Shown in pieces: positions 1 to 5,512 of a DNA stretch of 5,512 bases. Source of the stretch: an uncultured Mesorhizobium sp. (GTDB taxonomy: Bacteria; Pseudomonadota; Alphaproteobacteria; Rhizobiales; Rhizobiaceae). The notes under the pieces are model-generated. The model did not search any database and was not told the origin of the DNA. It was given only the letters and a program-made list of their open reading frames with translations. The stretch's first letter is position 1, and each line of letters opens with the position of its first letter. Made by a program: the position numbers and the translations under genes. The stretch lies in NCBI GenBank assembly GCA_950071955.1, contig CATMOC010000290.1, forward strand, positions 1-5,512, read 5' to 3'.

Positions 1-423
1 CGCACCCTCCACGACAGCCGGGTCATCATGCGCTTCCTCGACATGTGGTCCCGCGGAAAACTCTATCCCGCGGATCCGGATCGGCTGATCGAGGTGGCCC
101 AATTCGAATCGCTCTGTGACGGCGTCTGCGACTGCCTCCAGGCGATCATGTTCGAGAAGCGCTACCGTCCGGAAGACAAGATGTTCCAGGGCTGGATCGA
201 CCGCCAGTGGGAAAAGGCGACGCGCACGCTCGATCGGCTGGAAACGGAAGTCCCCGACCTCGCACCCGACGCCGCTACCCTCGCCCTGCGCGGCATGCTC
301 GGCTACCTGTCGATTCGCTTTGAGGGTGAGTGGGAAGAGTCACACCCCGCCCTGGCGACGTGGACCGACCGGTTCGACCGGGCCAACCCGGAAGTCTCGA
401 CGGCGGCGCCGGGCATGGGGTGA
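1..423 (+). CDS. Glutathione S-transferase family protein, 3' part (5' end outside window)
   Basis: The frame is open from base 1 and stops with TGA at 421-423, leaving 140 residues of a protein cut by the window edge. The first residues hold a D-S pair (5-6) followed by V-I-M-R-F-L-D. This matches the end of the thioredoxin-like GST N-domain, where the acidic/Ser pair contacts the gamma-glutamyl group of glutathione. L-Y-P follows at about 21-23, and then an alpha-helical stretch with W-I-D-R-Q-W-E-K and a closing P-A-L-A-T-W-T-D-R-F segment, typical of the GST C-terminal helical domain. GSTs are cytosolic and conjugate or reduce electrophiles with glutathione; the substrate cannot be told. 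The catalytic N-terminal residue is outside the window, so the class is unknown. An ATG at 28 is in frame, but the homology extends before it, so it is unlikely to be the start. The gene converges with the minus-strand operon. Confidence 0.85.
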   Translation, partial: RTLHDSRVIMRFLDMWSRGKLYPADPDRLIEVAQFESLCDGVCDCLQAIMFEKRYRPEDKMFQGWIDRQWEKATRTLDRLETEVPDLAPDAATLALRGMLGYLSIRFEGEWEESHPALATWTDRFDRANPEVSTAAPGMG

Positions 424-657
424 GATGACGAGAACCGGGCGTAGGATCCGGACGGCCCCGATCTGCGTCGAACCCGGCGAATAGCTCGCATACAGCAGCC
501 GACCCCCGATTTCTGCCCCCCTTGACGCAGCCGTCGGTATGGACGGTCCCGGTGTGCCGAGGATCTCGGTCAGTTCGCAAGCAGAGAGCACCACGAATGT
601 GAGGACGACCGTACCGCGGCCCACAGGGGGCCGACTGGGGGCCCGCAACCCTGGCAC
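340..657 (-). CDS. Candidate small lipoprotein (hypothetical, GTG start)
   Basis: Reading on the minus strand from a GTG at 657 gives 105 residues. A consensus GGAGG (665-669) sits 7 nt upstream. The N-terminus looks like a lipoprotein signal peptide: an Arg-containing n-region (residues 1-15), a hydrophobic run T-V-V-L-T-F-V-V-L, then L-S-A-C, a good lipobox, with Cys at about residue 27. After it come a Pro/Ser/Gly-rich stretch and a short hydrophobic patch (V-L-V-I). The start lies 68 nt past the cyclase stop, so it could be the last gene of the operon. The last 84 nt overlap the GST gene antisense, and that part encodes an Arg-run that looks like a shadow frame. I do not recognise the product. 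It could be a chance frame in GC-rich DNA. The ribosome-binding site, lipobox and shared leader block favour a gene or gene remnant. Confidence 0.33.
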   Translation of the reverse strand: MPGLRAPSRPPVGRGTVVLTFVVLSACELTEILGTPGPSIPTAASRGAEIGGRLLYASYSPGSTQIGAVRILRPVLVISPHARRRRRDFRVGPVEPVGPRRQGGV

Positions 658-660
658 GCT

Positions 661-675
661 GTCACCTCCGGGAAA
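661..675 (-). repeat. 15-base leader repeat, copy 1
   Basis: The minus-strand block TTTCCCGGAGGTGAC is identical to the one at 3911-3925 and in the same orientation. Here it sits just before the candidate lipoprotein GTG. In the other copy it forms the ribosome-binding site of the NDH-2 gene. The identity ends sharply at both sides. Confidence 0.75.
665..669 (-). promoter_or_regulatory. Ribosome-binding site for candidate lipoprotein
   Basis: GGAGG on the minus strand, 7 nt before the GTG at 657. It is the main reason to pick this GTG, and it lies inside a 15-base block also found before the NDH-2 start. Confidence 0.4.
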
Positions 676-725
676 TTTGTCCTCATCGGCATCCAGACCT
701 GACGGACGATGGGAACGGCCCTGGG

Positions 726-2570
726 TCAGACCACCTCGAAGACGTCGACGCGACCAGAACGTCCGCGTATCGCGACCACTCCCATAGGGCGGAGGTGGAC
801 CGACGGGTCGACTGCAAGCGCCGTGGCCGCGCTGGCTGCGATCTCGATGCCGAGTTCCTTCGCCGTGCCGACCAGCCGGCTCGCAAGGTTTACCGTATCG
901 CCGATCGCCGTGTAGCTCAGGCGTTCCGCGGAGCCGACGTTCCCCACCAGCGCGGTCCCGGTGTTGATCCCAATCCGGACGCGCGGCGTGGCAGACCCGG
1001 GATCGCGCCGCGGCATCCGGTCGCGAATGCTCGCAGCCGCCCGGCAGGCGCGCATCGCGTGGTCGTGAACCGGGTTCGGCGCGTTCCAGATCGCCATGAC
1101 GGCATCGCCGATGAACTTGTCGACAGTGCCGCCCTCCCGATGAACCGCCTCGACCGCGATGGTCAGGAATTCGGTTAGGAACGGCTCGACGTCCGGTCCC
1201 AGCCGCTCGGTCAGTTCGGTGAAATTCGGCATGTCGGCGAACATCACCGTCACCTCGCGCAGTGTCCCGCCGGGCCGGGGGTCGATGCCGCCCTCCACGA
1301 GCGGCCTGACGATGTCGAGCGGCATGTAGCGAGCGAACGCGGCCAGCCCGCCCGCCATGTTCCTGAGCGCGATCGAGAAGTCGTTGAGCTCGGCCAGAAG
1401 CGTCGGCCGATGTTCGATTGCCGAGAGCGCGAAGCGCTCGACCTTCTGCAGTTCCCCCGCGAGTCGCGCCACCGGCCAGGTGAGGAACACCGTCGCAAAC
1501 AGCACCGCGCTTCCGGCCGCCAGCGCCACGAGGACGAGCACGACGATCGTGATGCGCCGGCTGTTGCGATCGATCTCGGCCGTGTAGCGCGAGCGTGGCG
1601 TGACGGTGACAACCCGCCAGCCGTCGAAGGGAAGTGCTGCCACGGAGACGTGGACCGGTCCGGCTGCGCCGGCATTGACGACGGTGCGGATCGCACTGTC
1701 GGAACTGTGCGACAGCACGCCATCGGCCGCATGCGCCAAGGCGTCTTCGGCGGGAAAATCGGCGAGCCGTGCGGCCAGCGAGCGCTCGGATTCCGAGGAA
1801 GCGAGCACTGTCCCGTCCCCGCCGAGAACGTGGATCTCGCCCATGCCGGTGACGTTCAATCTTGCAAGGACACCGGACAGCCGATCGAGGGGGATCGCGA
1901 CCATGACCACGCCTGCGAATTCGCCGCGGACTTCCACGCGTTTCGCGGCGACGATGGAGGGCTCGAAGCCGGCCGCGAGGACGTCGGCCATGGTCCAGAT
2001 CGGCTGATCGGTCGCAGAGCCCTTCCGGTACCACGGCGAGCCCGCCGGAACGTAGGTGGCAGCGCCCTTCTGCCGTTCGAGAAAGAAAATGTCGCCCGGT
2101 AACGGACGATAGACGTCGCGCCGCAGCGGCCGCCCTCCGTCTGGGCCGGCAGCGCCGATCTCGATCATCTCGATGTTGCCGTCCGATCGTGCATGCGCGC
2201 CGAAGAAGCGGCCGTCGGGAAAGCCGAATCCGATCCAGCCGAACAGAGGGTGTGACCGCAGAAGCGGAAGAAACAGGAATTCGCGCTTGGCTTCGTCATC
2301 GGCCGTGATCGTCCGCTGGAACAGCACCGATCTGACGATTTCCGCCGAGGCTTCGGCGGCGGCGAAGCTGCTCTCGAGTTCGCGCCGCACAGCGTCCACG
2401 CTGGATGATTCCAGCGCCGCGACCACGCCGTCGACGTTCCGGTCTGCGGTCCCGCGCCACAGGAACTGGACGGTGAAGGCCGTCGACAGGATCGCGAGCA
2501 GGAGCAGCGCCGTGAGGGCATGCCCGAGCCGCACCCGCGGCATGCGGAAGGCATGGGGACGGCGCGGCAT
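726..2570 (-). CDS. Membrane class III adenylate/guanylate cyclase with periplasmic sensor
   Basis: Predicted nucleotide cyclase making cAMP (less likely cGMP) from NTP at the inner membrane. From the ATG at 2570 it has 614 residues. It has an N-terminal membrane helix (about 16-36), then a periplasmic region of about 300 residues with two PAS-like modules (P-D-G-R-F-F near 118, G-G-D-G-T-V near 250), resembling a double-Cache sensor. A second membrane helix (about 339-363), a HAMP-like linker and the catalytic domain (about 438-614) follow. Expected catalytic residues are present: metal Asp446 (F-A-D) and Asp489 (I-G-D), purine-selecting Lys485 and Asp558, and Asn561 and Arg565 of V-N-L-A-S-R. 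Lys plus Asp points to ATP. The sensor part has no cysteine. An ATG at 2633 would overlap the NDH-2 gene by 59 nt with no ribosome-binding site. The chosen ATG lies 4 nt after the NDH-2 stop and also lacks a well-spaced one (GGAG is 16 nt away), suggesting translational coupling. The signal sensed is unknown. Confidence 0.93.
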   Translation of the reverse strand: MPRRPHAFRMPRVRLGHALTALLLLAILSTAFTVQFLWRGTADRNVDGVVAALESSSVDAVRRELESSFAAAEASAEIVRSVLFQRTITADDEAKREFLFLPLLRSHPLFGWIGFGFPDGRFFGAHARSDGNIEMIEIGAAGPDGGRPLRRDVYRPLPGDIFFLERQKGAATYVPAGSPWYRKGSATDQPIWTMADVLAAGFEPSIVAAKRVEVRGEFAGVVMVAIPLDRLSGVLARLNVTGMGEIHVLGGDGTVLASSESERSLAARLADFPAEDALAHAADGVLSHSSDSAIRTVVNAGAAGPVHVSVAALPFDGWRVVTVTPRSRYTAEIDRNSRRITIVVLVLVALAAGSAVLFATVFLTWPVARLAGELQKVERFALSAIEHRPTLLAELNDFSIALRNMAGGLAAFARYMPLDIVRPLVEGGIDPRPGGTLREVTVMFADMPNFTELTERLGPDVEPFLTEFLTIAVEAVHREGGTVDKFIGDAVMAIWNAPNPVHDHAMRACRAAASIRDRMPRRDPGSATPRVRIGINTGTALVGNVGSAERLSYTAIGDTVNLASRLVGTAKELGIEIAASAATALAVDPSVHLRPMGVVAIRGRSGRVDVFEVV

Positions 2571-2574
2571 CCGC

Positions 2575-3909
2575 TTACTGCGGCTGCTCCGGTCGTTCGA
2601 CGATGAGACGTGCGCTGCGGTCGAAGGTTGCATAGGCCCAGGCCCAATCCAGGAAGACGACGATGCGGTTGCGAAAGCCGATCAGGAACCAGAGGTGGGC
2701 GAAGCTCCAGGCCAGCCATGCGAATGTTCCAGAAAGTCGGATGCGGCCGAAATCGGCGACGGCCGCCTTGCGGCCGATCGTGGCGAGGTTCCCGTCATCG
2801 CGGTAGGCAAAGGGCGGCACGCGGCGTCCTCGCAGTCCGGCGATGATCCGCCGGGCGACGTCGCGTCCCATCTGTTTGGCTGCAGGCGCGACGCCAGGGA
2901 CGGGACGGCCGTCCGGCCCTCGAACGTTGGCGGTGTCGCCGATCGCGAAGATCTCGGGGTGACCGGGGATCGAGAGGTCGGCGGAAACCATTACGCGGCC
3001 GGCGCGATCGGCGGCCGCGCCGATCCAATCCGCTGCAGGCGAAGCCATGACGCCCGCGGCCCACACTTTCGTCGCCGCCTGGATCCGTTCTCCCGAGTGC
3101 AGGGTCACCCCTTCCTCGTCCATCGCGGCGACGGCATCGCCAAGCCGCACGATCACTCCGAGCGCCTGCAACTGGGCCTGCGCCGCTTGCGACAGGCCAG
3201 CCGGGAAGCTCGGCAGAACACGGTCGCCTGCTTCCACGAGGACGATCCGGGTTTCGGCGATATCGATGTTGCGGAAGTCGCTTGCAAGCGCCTTGCGGGC
3301 GAGCTCGGCGATTGCGCCGGCCATTTCCACGCCGGTCGGGCCGCCGCCCACGACGACGAAGGTCATCAGGCGCTGCCGCTCGGCGCCGCGATCACCGACC
3401 TCGGCCTTCTCGAAGGCGGTGAGAATACGCGCACGCAGCGCCGTTGCATCGCCGATCGTCTTCAGTCCGGGTGCGAACGCTTCCCAGCCATCATGGCCGA
3501 AATAGGCGTGGCGGGCACCGGTCGCGAGAACGAGAACGTCGTAGGACAGGGTTCGCGTGCAGGTCGTCACCGTCCGCGCCCGCGGATCGATCGATTGCAC
3601 GGTCTCCATGTAGACGGTCGCGTTCTTCTGCCCCGACAGGATGCGGCGGATCGGGGTCGCGATCTGCGCCGGCGACAGCCCCGCCGTCGCCACCTGATAG
3701 AGGAGCGGCTGGAACAGATGGTGGTTGCGCCGATCCACGAGGGCGACCTCGACGGGCGCCTTCCTGAGCTCGATCGCCGCGTTGAGGCCGCCGAAGCCGC
3801 CCCCGATGATCACGATGCGCGGCTTTCGTCCGATCGCGCGGTCCACGCGCGCAGATGCGCGCTCGATCGCAGGAACTGGAGCCGCCGCGTCCGCATCAAG
3901 GCGCAACAT
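2575..3909 (-). CDS. ndh: Type II NADH:quinone oxidoreductase (NDH-2)
   Basis: A single-subunit, non-proton-pumping FAD enzyme that passes electrons from NADH to membrane quinone on the cytoplasmic face. From the ATG at 3909 it is 444 residues, normal for the family. The FAD Rossmann motif R-I-V-I-I-G-G-G-F-G-G begins near residue 32, with Asp59 ending its second strand. F-Q-P-L-L-Y-Q-V-A-T-A-G-L (66-78) is a family signature. A-T-G is at 129-131. The NAD Rossmann motif V-V-V-G-G-G-P-T-G-V-E begins near 185, with Glu226, which favours NADH over NADPH. I-F-A-I-G-D (320-325) gives the second FAD contact. V-A-P-A-A-K-Q-M-G near 340 is the quinone-site helix. The C-terminus is rich in Trp and Phe with R-N-R, as expected for membrane-anchoring helices. 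Only one Cys (117) is present. The ATG at 4002 would overlap the DoxX gene by 91 nt and is rejected. The chosen ATG has GGAGG at 5 nt, in front of the DoxX stop codon. NDH-2 is not a usual buf operon member. Confidence 0.93.
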   Translation of the reverse strand: MLRLDADAAAPVPAIERASARVDRAIGRKPRIVIIGGGFGGLNAAIELRKAPVEVALVDRRNHHLFQPLLYQVATAGLSPAQIATPIRRILSGQKNATVYMETVQSIDPRARTVTTCTRTLSYDVLVLATGARHAYFGHDGWEAFAPGLKTIGDATALRARILTAFEKAEVGDRGAERQRLMTFVVVGGGPTGVEMAGAIAELARKALASDFRNIDIAETRIVLVEAGDRVLPSFPAGLSQAAQAQLQALGVIVRLGDAVAAMDEEGVTLHSGERIQAATKVWAAGVMASPAADWIGAAADRAGRVMVSADLSIPGHPEIFAIGDTANVRGPDGRPVPGVAPAAKQMGRDVARRIIAGLRGRRVPPFAYRDDGNLATIGRKAAVADFGRIRLSGTFAWLAWSFAHLWFLIGFRNRIVVFLDWAWAYATFDRSARLIVERPEQPQ

Positions 3910-3910
3910 G

Positions 3911-3925
3911 GTCACCTCCGGGAAA
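3911..3925 (-). repeat. 15-base leader repeat, copy 2 (contains NDH-2 ribosome-binding site)
   Basis: Minus-strand block identical to 661-675. It covers the GGAGG (3915-3919) and, next to it, the TGA stop of the DoxX gene (3912-3914). The ribosome-binding site, upstream stop and the ATG at 3909 are therefore packed into about a dozen bases, favouring coupled translation. It decides the NDH-2 start. Confidence 0.8.
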
Positions 3926-4376
3926 GGACGCGCGCGGCGATCGCGTCGATCGAAACCGCACCCGCACCGCGCACGAGGATCAGGGCGAGAAGTGCGAACC
4001 AAAGAAGGTGATCGCCCCAGTTCTCCGGAAAGACGAAAAGCTGGATGGTTGCCACCACCCCGATGAGCATCAGGGCGCCGAAGCGGGCGAAGAGGCCGAG
4101 CGCCAGCATCACCGATCCGGCGAGCTCGGCCGCCGTTCCCAGCACAGCGGCAATGTCCGGGTCGATGAGCGGCAGAGCGTACTCATAGGCGAAGAGCTGC
4201 CGCGTGACTTCCCAGGAAGCGAGCTTCGTCTGCGCCGAGTTCCAGAACACGTGGGCGACGGCAATGCGGCCCGTGAGCTGGACGGCCCAGAATGGAACGC
4301 GTTCGGGAAGCCGGGCGTATGTCGAAAGGCGTGCGGTCAAGGGTGCGTGAGACATGCGAATTTCAGCGGTGGTCAT
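3912..4376 (-). CDS. DoxX family membrane protein (BufD-like)
   Basis: A predicted inner-membrane protein of 154 residues with about four helices (near 28-46, 76-96, 98-115, 122-140). DoxX hallmarks are visible: Arg37 in the first helix, F-W-N-S-A-Q-T-K-L-A-S-W (44-55), E-L-A-G-S-V-M-L-A-L-G-L-F-A-R (84-98), the P-E-N-W-G-D-H-L-L-W turn (117-126) and the closing G-A-G-A-V-S-I-D (137-144). No cysteine is present. DoxX proteins are often tied to quinone or redox functions, and one is a common last member of bufferin operons, where its exact role is not settled. The start is the ATG at 4376, with GGAGG 5 nt upstream and a 14-nt overlap with the preceding DUF2063 gene. The upstream in-frame ATG at 4490 would add 38 residues of shadow sequence, and the ATG at 4355 has no ribosome-binding site. 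Its stop TGA lies 2 nt before the NDH-2 ATG. Confidence 0.9.
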   Translation of the reverse strand: MTTAEIRMSHAPLTARLSTYARLPERVPFWAVQLTGRIAVAHVFWNSAQTKLASWEVTRQLFAYEYALPLIDPDIAAVLGTAAELAGSVMLALGLFARFGALMLIGVVATIQLFVFPENWGDHLLWFALLALILVRGAGAVSIDAIAARVLSRR

Positions 4377-5172
4377 GAAAGCCTCCATGGATTGCGGAAA
4401 GGTCGGTTCCTTGCGTGATTGCGGTGACCAGCCCGTCGGAGAAGAGCCGGAACAGGCCGGCGCCAAGGTCGAATCCCGGTTCTTGCGCAAGCGCGCGTTC
4501 GGCGGCGCGGATCAGTCCCTGGCCGTGTGCGAGGGCGTGCCGTAGGGCAAACTCCGCCGCGCCGAGCAACTGGAAGCCGACACGGTCCCCTCTGCGCCAG
4601 ACGGCGATTCGTTCGGACCCGGTTCCCGACGTCACCGCGGGATCGGCGGTGGCATCGTCCTGGTGGGCCGTCCATATCGAAAGAGCGGGCCGGTGGCAGA
4701 ACAGCATCCGCAAGGATGGCTGCAGCCGTATGTCCGGTGCGGTCACCCTCATGGCGGCCGCGATCGAGGCGACCGGACAGGACGGCAGGACCGGCGCGTC
4801 GAGGGCCTCGGCGATCGCCCATTCGAGCCGCGCGGTCTCCGAGACGAAGGGCATCTGCTCGAGCCCTTCGAAGGTTCGGAGGAAGCGAGGAAACTCGGCG
4901 CCGTAGCGGACGAGCCGCGGCTCGACCGGCGGGAGATGGTGGATGAAGGCCGAGGCCGCGCGGCGGAAAGGACGCTCGCCGGCGAGCCGGACTGTCACCG
5001 GGAACACGCTCATCAGGGTCGCGGTCAGCGAGGAGACGGTGTTGTTGCGGTAGATGCGCATGCGCGCGACGGGATCGGCGCGGCCGGCCCAGAGCAGGCG
5101 GGCAATGCCTGCGGCATCCCCGGTGAGGACGGCGCCGGCGACGCGGCGCTGGAGCGTTTCAAGCGGCAGCAC
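4363..5172 (-). CDS. bufC: DUF2063 family protein, BufC/HvfC-like MNIO partner
   Basis: 269 residues, a normal length for the family. The N-terminal DUF2063 domain (about 5-98) shows the signature R-I-Y-R-N-N (39-44), V-F-P-V (56-59), F-R-R-A-A-S-A-F-I (69-77) and the Y-G-A-E-F-P-R-F-L motif (90-98). [12 protein letters not shown] follows at 116-127. The C-terminal half is a less conserved alpha/beta region (R-I-A-V-W-R near 188, then [10 protein letters not shown]). In characterised relatives this protein works with the DUF692/MNIO enzyme, probably by binding the precursor peptide and presenting it for cysteine modification. An older 'putative DNA-binding' label for the domain is not supported by this context. 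The start is a GTG at 5172 with a strong GGGGAGGG (5179-5186) upstream. The gene overlaps the MNIO gene by 14 nt at its start and DoxX by 14 nt at its end. The bufC symbol is by family and synteny. Confidence 0.88.
   Translation of the reverse strand: MLPLETLQRRVAGAVLTGDAAGIARLLWAGRADPVARMRIYRNNTVSSLTATLMSVFPVTVRLAGERPFRRAASAFIHHLPPVEPRLVRYGAEFPRFLRTFEGLEQMPFVSETARLEWAIAEALDAPVLPSCPVASIAAAMRVTAPDIRLQPSLRMLFCHRPALSIWTAHQDDATADPAVTSGTGSERIAVWRRGDRVGFQLLGAAEFALRHALAHGQGLIRAAERALAQEPGFDLGAGLFRLFSDGLVTAITQGTDLSAIHGGFHDHR
4382..4386 (-). promoter_or_regulatory. Ribosome-binding site of the DoxX gene
   Basis: GGAGG on the minus strand, 5 nt before the ATG at 4376 and inside the 3' end of the DUF2063 gene. 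It decides the DoxX start over the ATGs at 4490, 4388 and 4355. Confidence 0.8.
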
Positions 5173-5512
5173 GGCGAACCCTCCCCATAGTCTCCCTGAT
5201 CGGCCATGCGGCCGGGCGGATGGTCTGGAATGCGGTGAGGACCGGCAGGCGCACGGGGCTCGCCGCGAAGGGATTGTCGACGCACGCTGTCCACGACGGC
5301 GCGGGACGAGGCGCGGGTCTGCGGTTGCCGCGACGGGCCTCGAAGGCGATCGTCTCCATCAGGAGATCCGCCCACATGGCTTCTCCTAGCAGGACTTCCA
5401 GCGACGGCAGTGCGCTGTCCCACTCGATTAGTGTCGGGCGAGGGCCGGTCCGTCCGATGACGTGTGCATAGAGCGACCAAACGACCGGCGGAACGCGCGA
5501 GCCGTGATCGTC
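5159..5512 (-). CDS. bufB: DUF692/MNIO family enzyme, C-terminal part (BufB-like; 5' end outside window)
   Basis: The frame is open from the right edge and ends with TGA at 5159-5161, giving 117 C-terminal residues. It begins D-D-H-G-S-R-V, followed by [20 protein letters not shown] (23-32), [11 protein letters not shown]. This is the classic end of DUF692 (multinuclear non-heme iron oxidative) enzymes. D1 and H3 (D-x-H) and Glu30 of I-E-W-D match positions that serve as iron ligands in characterised members; this mapping is by motif, not alignment. Such enzymes use iron and O2 to modify cysteines of ribosomal peptides, for example to thiooxazole in bufferins, which bind copper. Relatives normally end soon after the L-L-x-E-A segment. 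Here about 55 further Arg/Pro/Ala-rich residues follow (about 61-117), the last few overlapping the DUF2063 gene. The ATG at 5377 is internal, not the start. The precursor peptide gene should lie upstream, outside the window. Confidence 0.87.
   Translation of the reverse strand, partial: DDHGSRVPPVVWSLYAHVIGRTGPRPTLIEWDSALPSLEVLLGEAMWADLLMETIAFEARRGNRRPAPRPAPSWTACVDNPFAASPVRLPVLTAFQTIRPAAWPIRETMGRVRRAAA
5179..5186 (-). promoter_or_regulatory. Ribosome-binding site of the DUF2063 gene
   Basis: GGGGAGGG on the minus strand, with its GGAGG core ending 7 nt before the GTG at 5172. It lies inside the last codons of the upstream MNIO gene and supports the non-ATG start. Confidence 0.8.

Larger units (their letters stand above)
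424..725. other. Convergent intergenic spacer between GST and cyclase genes
   Basis: This 302-base spacer separates the GST stop (423, plus strand) from the cyclase stop (726, minus strand). I see no tRNA-like fold, and no GC-rich hairpin followed by a T-run on either strand that would make a convincing intrinsic terminator. A 6-bp perfect stem with a 5-nt loop lies at 617-633 but has no T-tract. The one coding candidate is the minus-strand lipoprotein-like frame starting at 657, listed separately. The plus-strand frames here have no family-like features. Confidence 0.6.

Noticed and set aside
617..633. Hairpin with a 6-bp CGGCCC/GGGCCG stem and 5-nt loop
   Set aside because: It has no T-tract on either strand, and short GC stems are expected by chance at this GC content. 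It is not called a terminator.
340..2034. A 564-codon minus-strand frame covering much of the cyclase gene
   Set aside because: Upstream of about 660 it is a frame-shifted shadow of the cyclase, Arg-rich and featureless. Only its last part (from GTG 657) is kept, as a low-confidence lipoprotein candidate.
2571..2633. Upstream ATG at 2633 as the cyclase start
   Set aside because: It would overlap the NDH-2 end by 59 nt, has no ribosome-binding site, and the added 21 residues are polar and unlike a signal or membrane segment.
3910..4002. Upstream ATG at 4002 as the NDH-2 start
   Set aside because: It would add 31 Arg-rich residues overlapping DoxX by 91 nt. The ATG at 3909 has a consensus ribosome-binding site and gives the normal family length.
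2173..4011. A 612-codon open plus-strand frame
   Set aside because: It is antisense to NDH-2 and the cyclase, whose frames show clear catalytic motifs. The translation is low-complexity, Arg/Asp/Gly-rich and has no family features: a GC-rich shadow.
5025..5480. A 151-codon minus-strand frame near the right edge
   Set aside because: It is a shifted reading of the MNIO and DUF2063 genes. The overlapping frame from 5512 carries the D-x-H and I-E-W-D motifs of DUF692.

Overview
The window is GC-rich and densely coded. Tight gene packing, Shine-Dalgarno-driven starts and the protein families present suggest an alphaproteobacterium; no rRNA or mobile marker is present to fix the taxon. I see no tRNA, rRNA, CRISPR array, transposase or phage gene.

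Layout: a plus-strand glutathione S-transferase, cut by the left edge, ends at 423. A 302-base convergent spacer follows (424-725). The rest, from 5512 down to 726, is one minus-strand gene train. In transcription order it holds the C-terminal part of a DUF692/MNIO enzyme (BufB-like, cut by the right edge), a DUF2063 partner protein (BufC-like), a DoxX-family membrane protein, a type II NADH dehydrogenase (NDH-2), and a membrane-anchored class III adenylate/guanylate cyclase with a periplasmic sensor. The first two junctions are 14-nt overlaps. The next two are gaps of 2 and 4 nt. The train looks like one translationally coupled operon whose promoter and first gene(s) lie beyond 5512.

The first three genes match the bufferin (Buf/Gig/Hvf-type) layout. 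In such operons the MNIO enzyme and its DUF2063 partner modify cysteines of a small secreted peptide that binds copper, and a DoxX protein is often included. The peptide precursor gene (bufA-like) is not in the window and would be expected upstream, past the right edge. The unusual part is the continuation into NDH-2 and a sensor cyclase. This suggests, by inference, a metal- or redox-stress locus that joins peptide modification, quinone-linked electron transfer and second-messenger signalling.

Two further points stand out. The MNIO protein carries a C-terminal tail of about 55 residues beyond the usual family end. The spacer may also hold a small unrecognised lipoprotein gene (340-657, minus, GTG start). 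Its leader shares an exact 15-base block, including the Shine-Dalgarno, with the NDH-2 leader. Start sites for DoxX, NDH-2 and the cyclase were moved inward from the longest possible ORFs, using ribosome-binding sites, gene spacing and family length.
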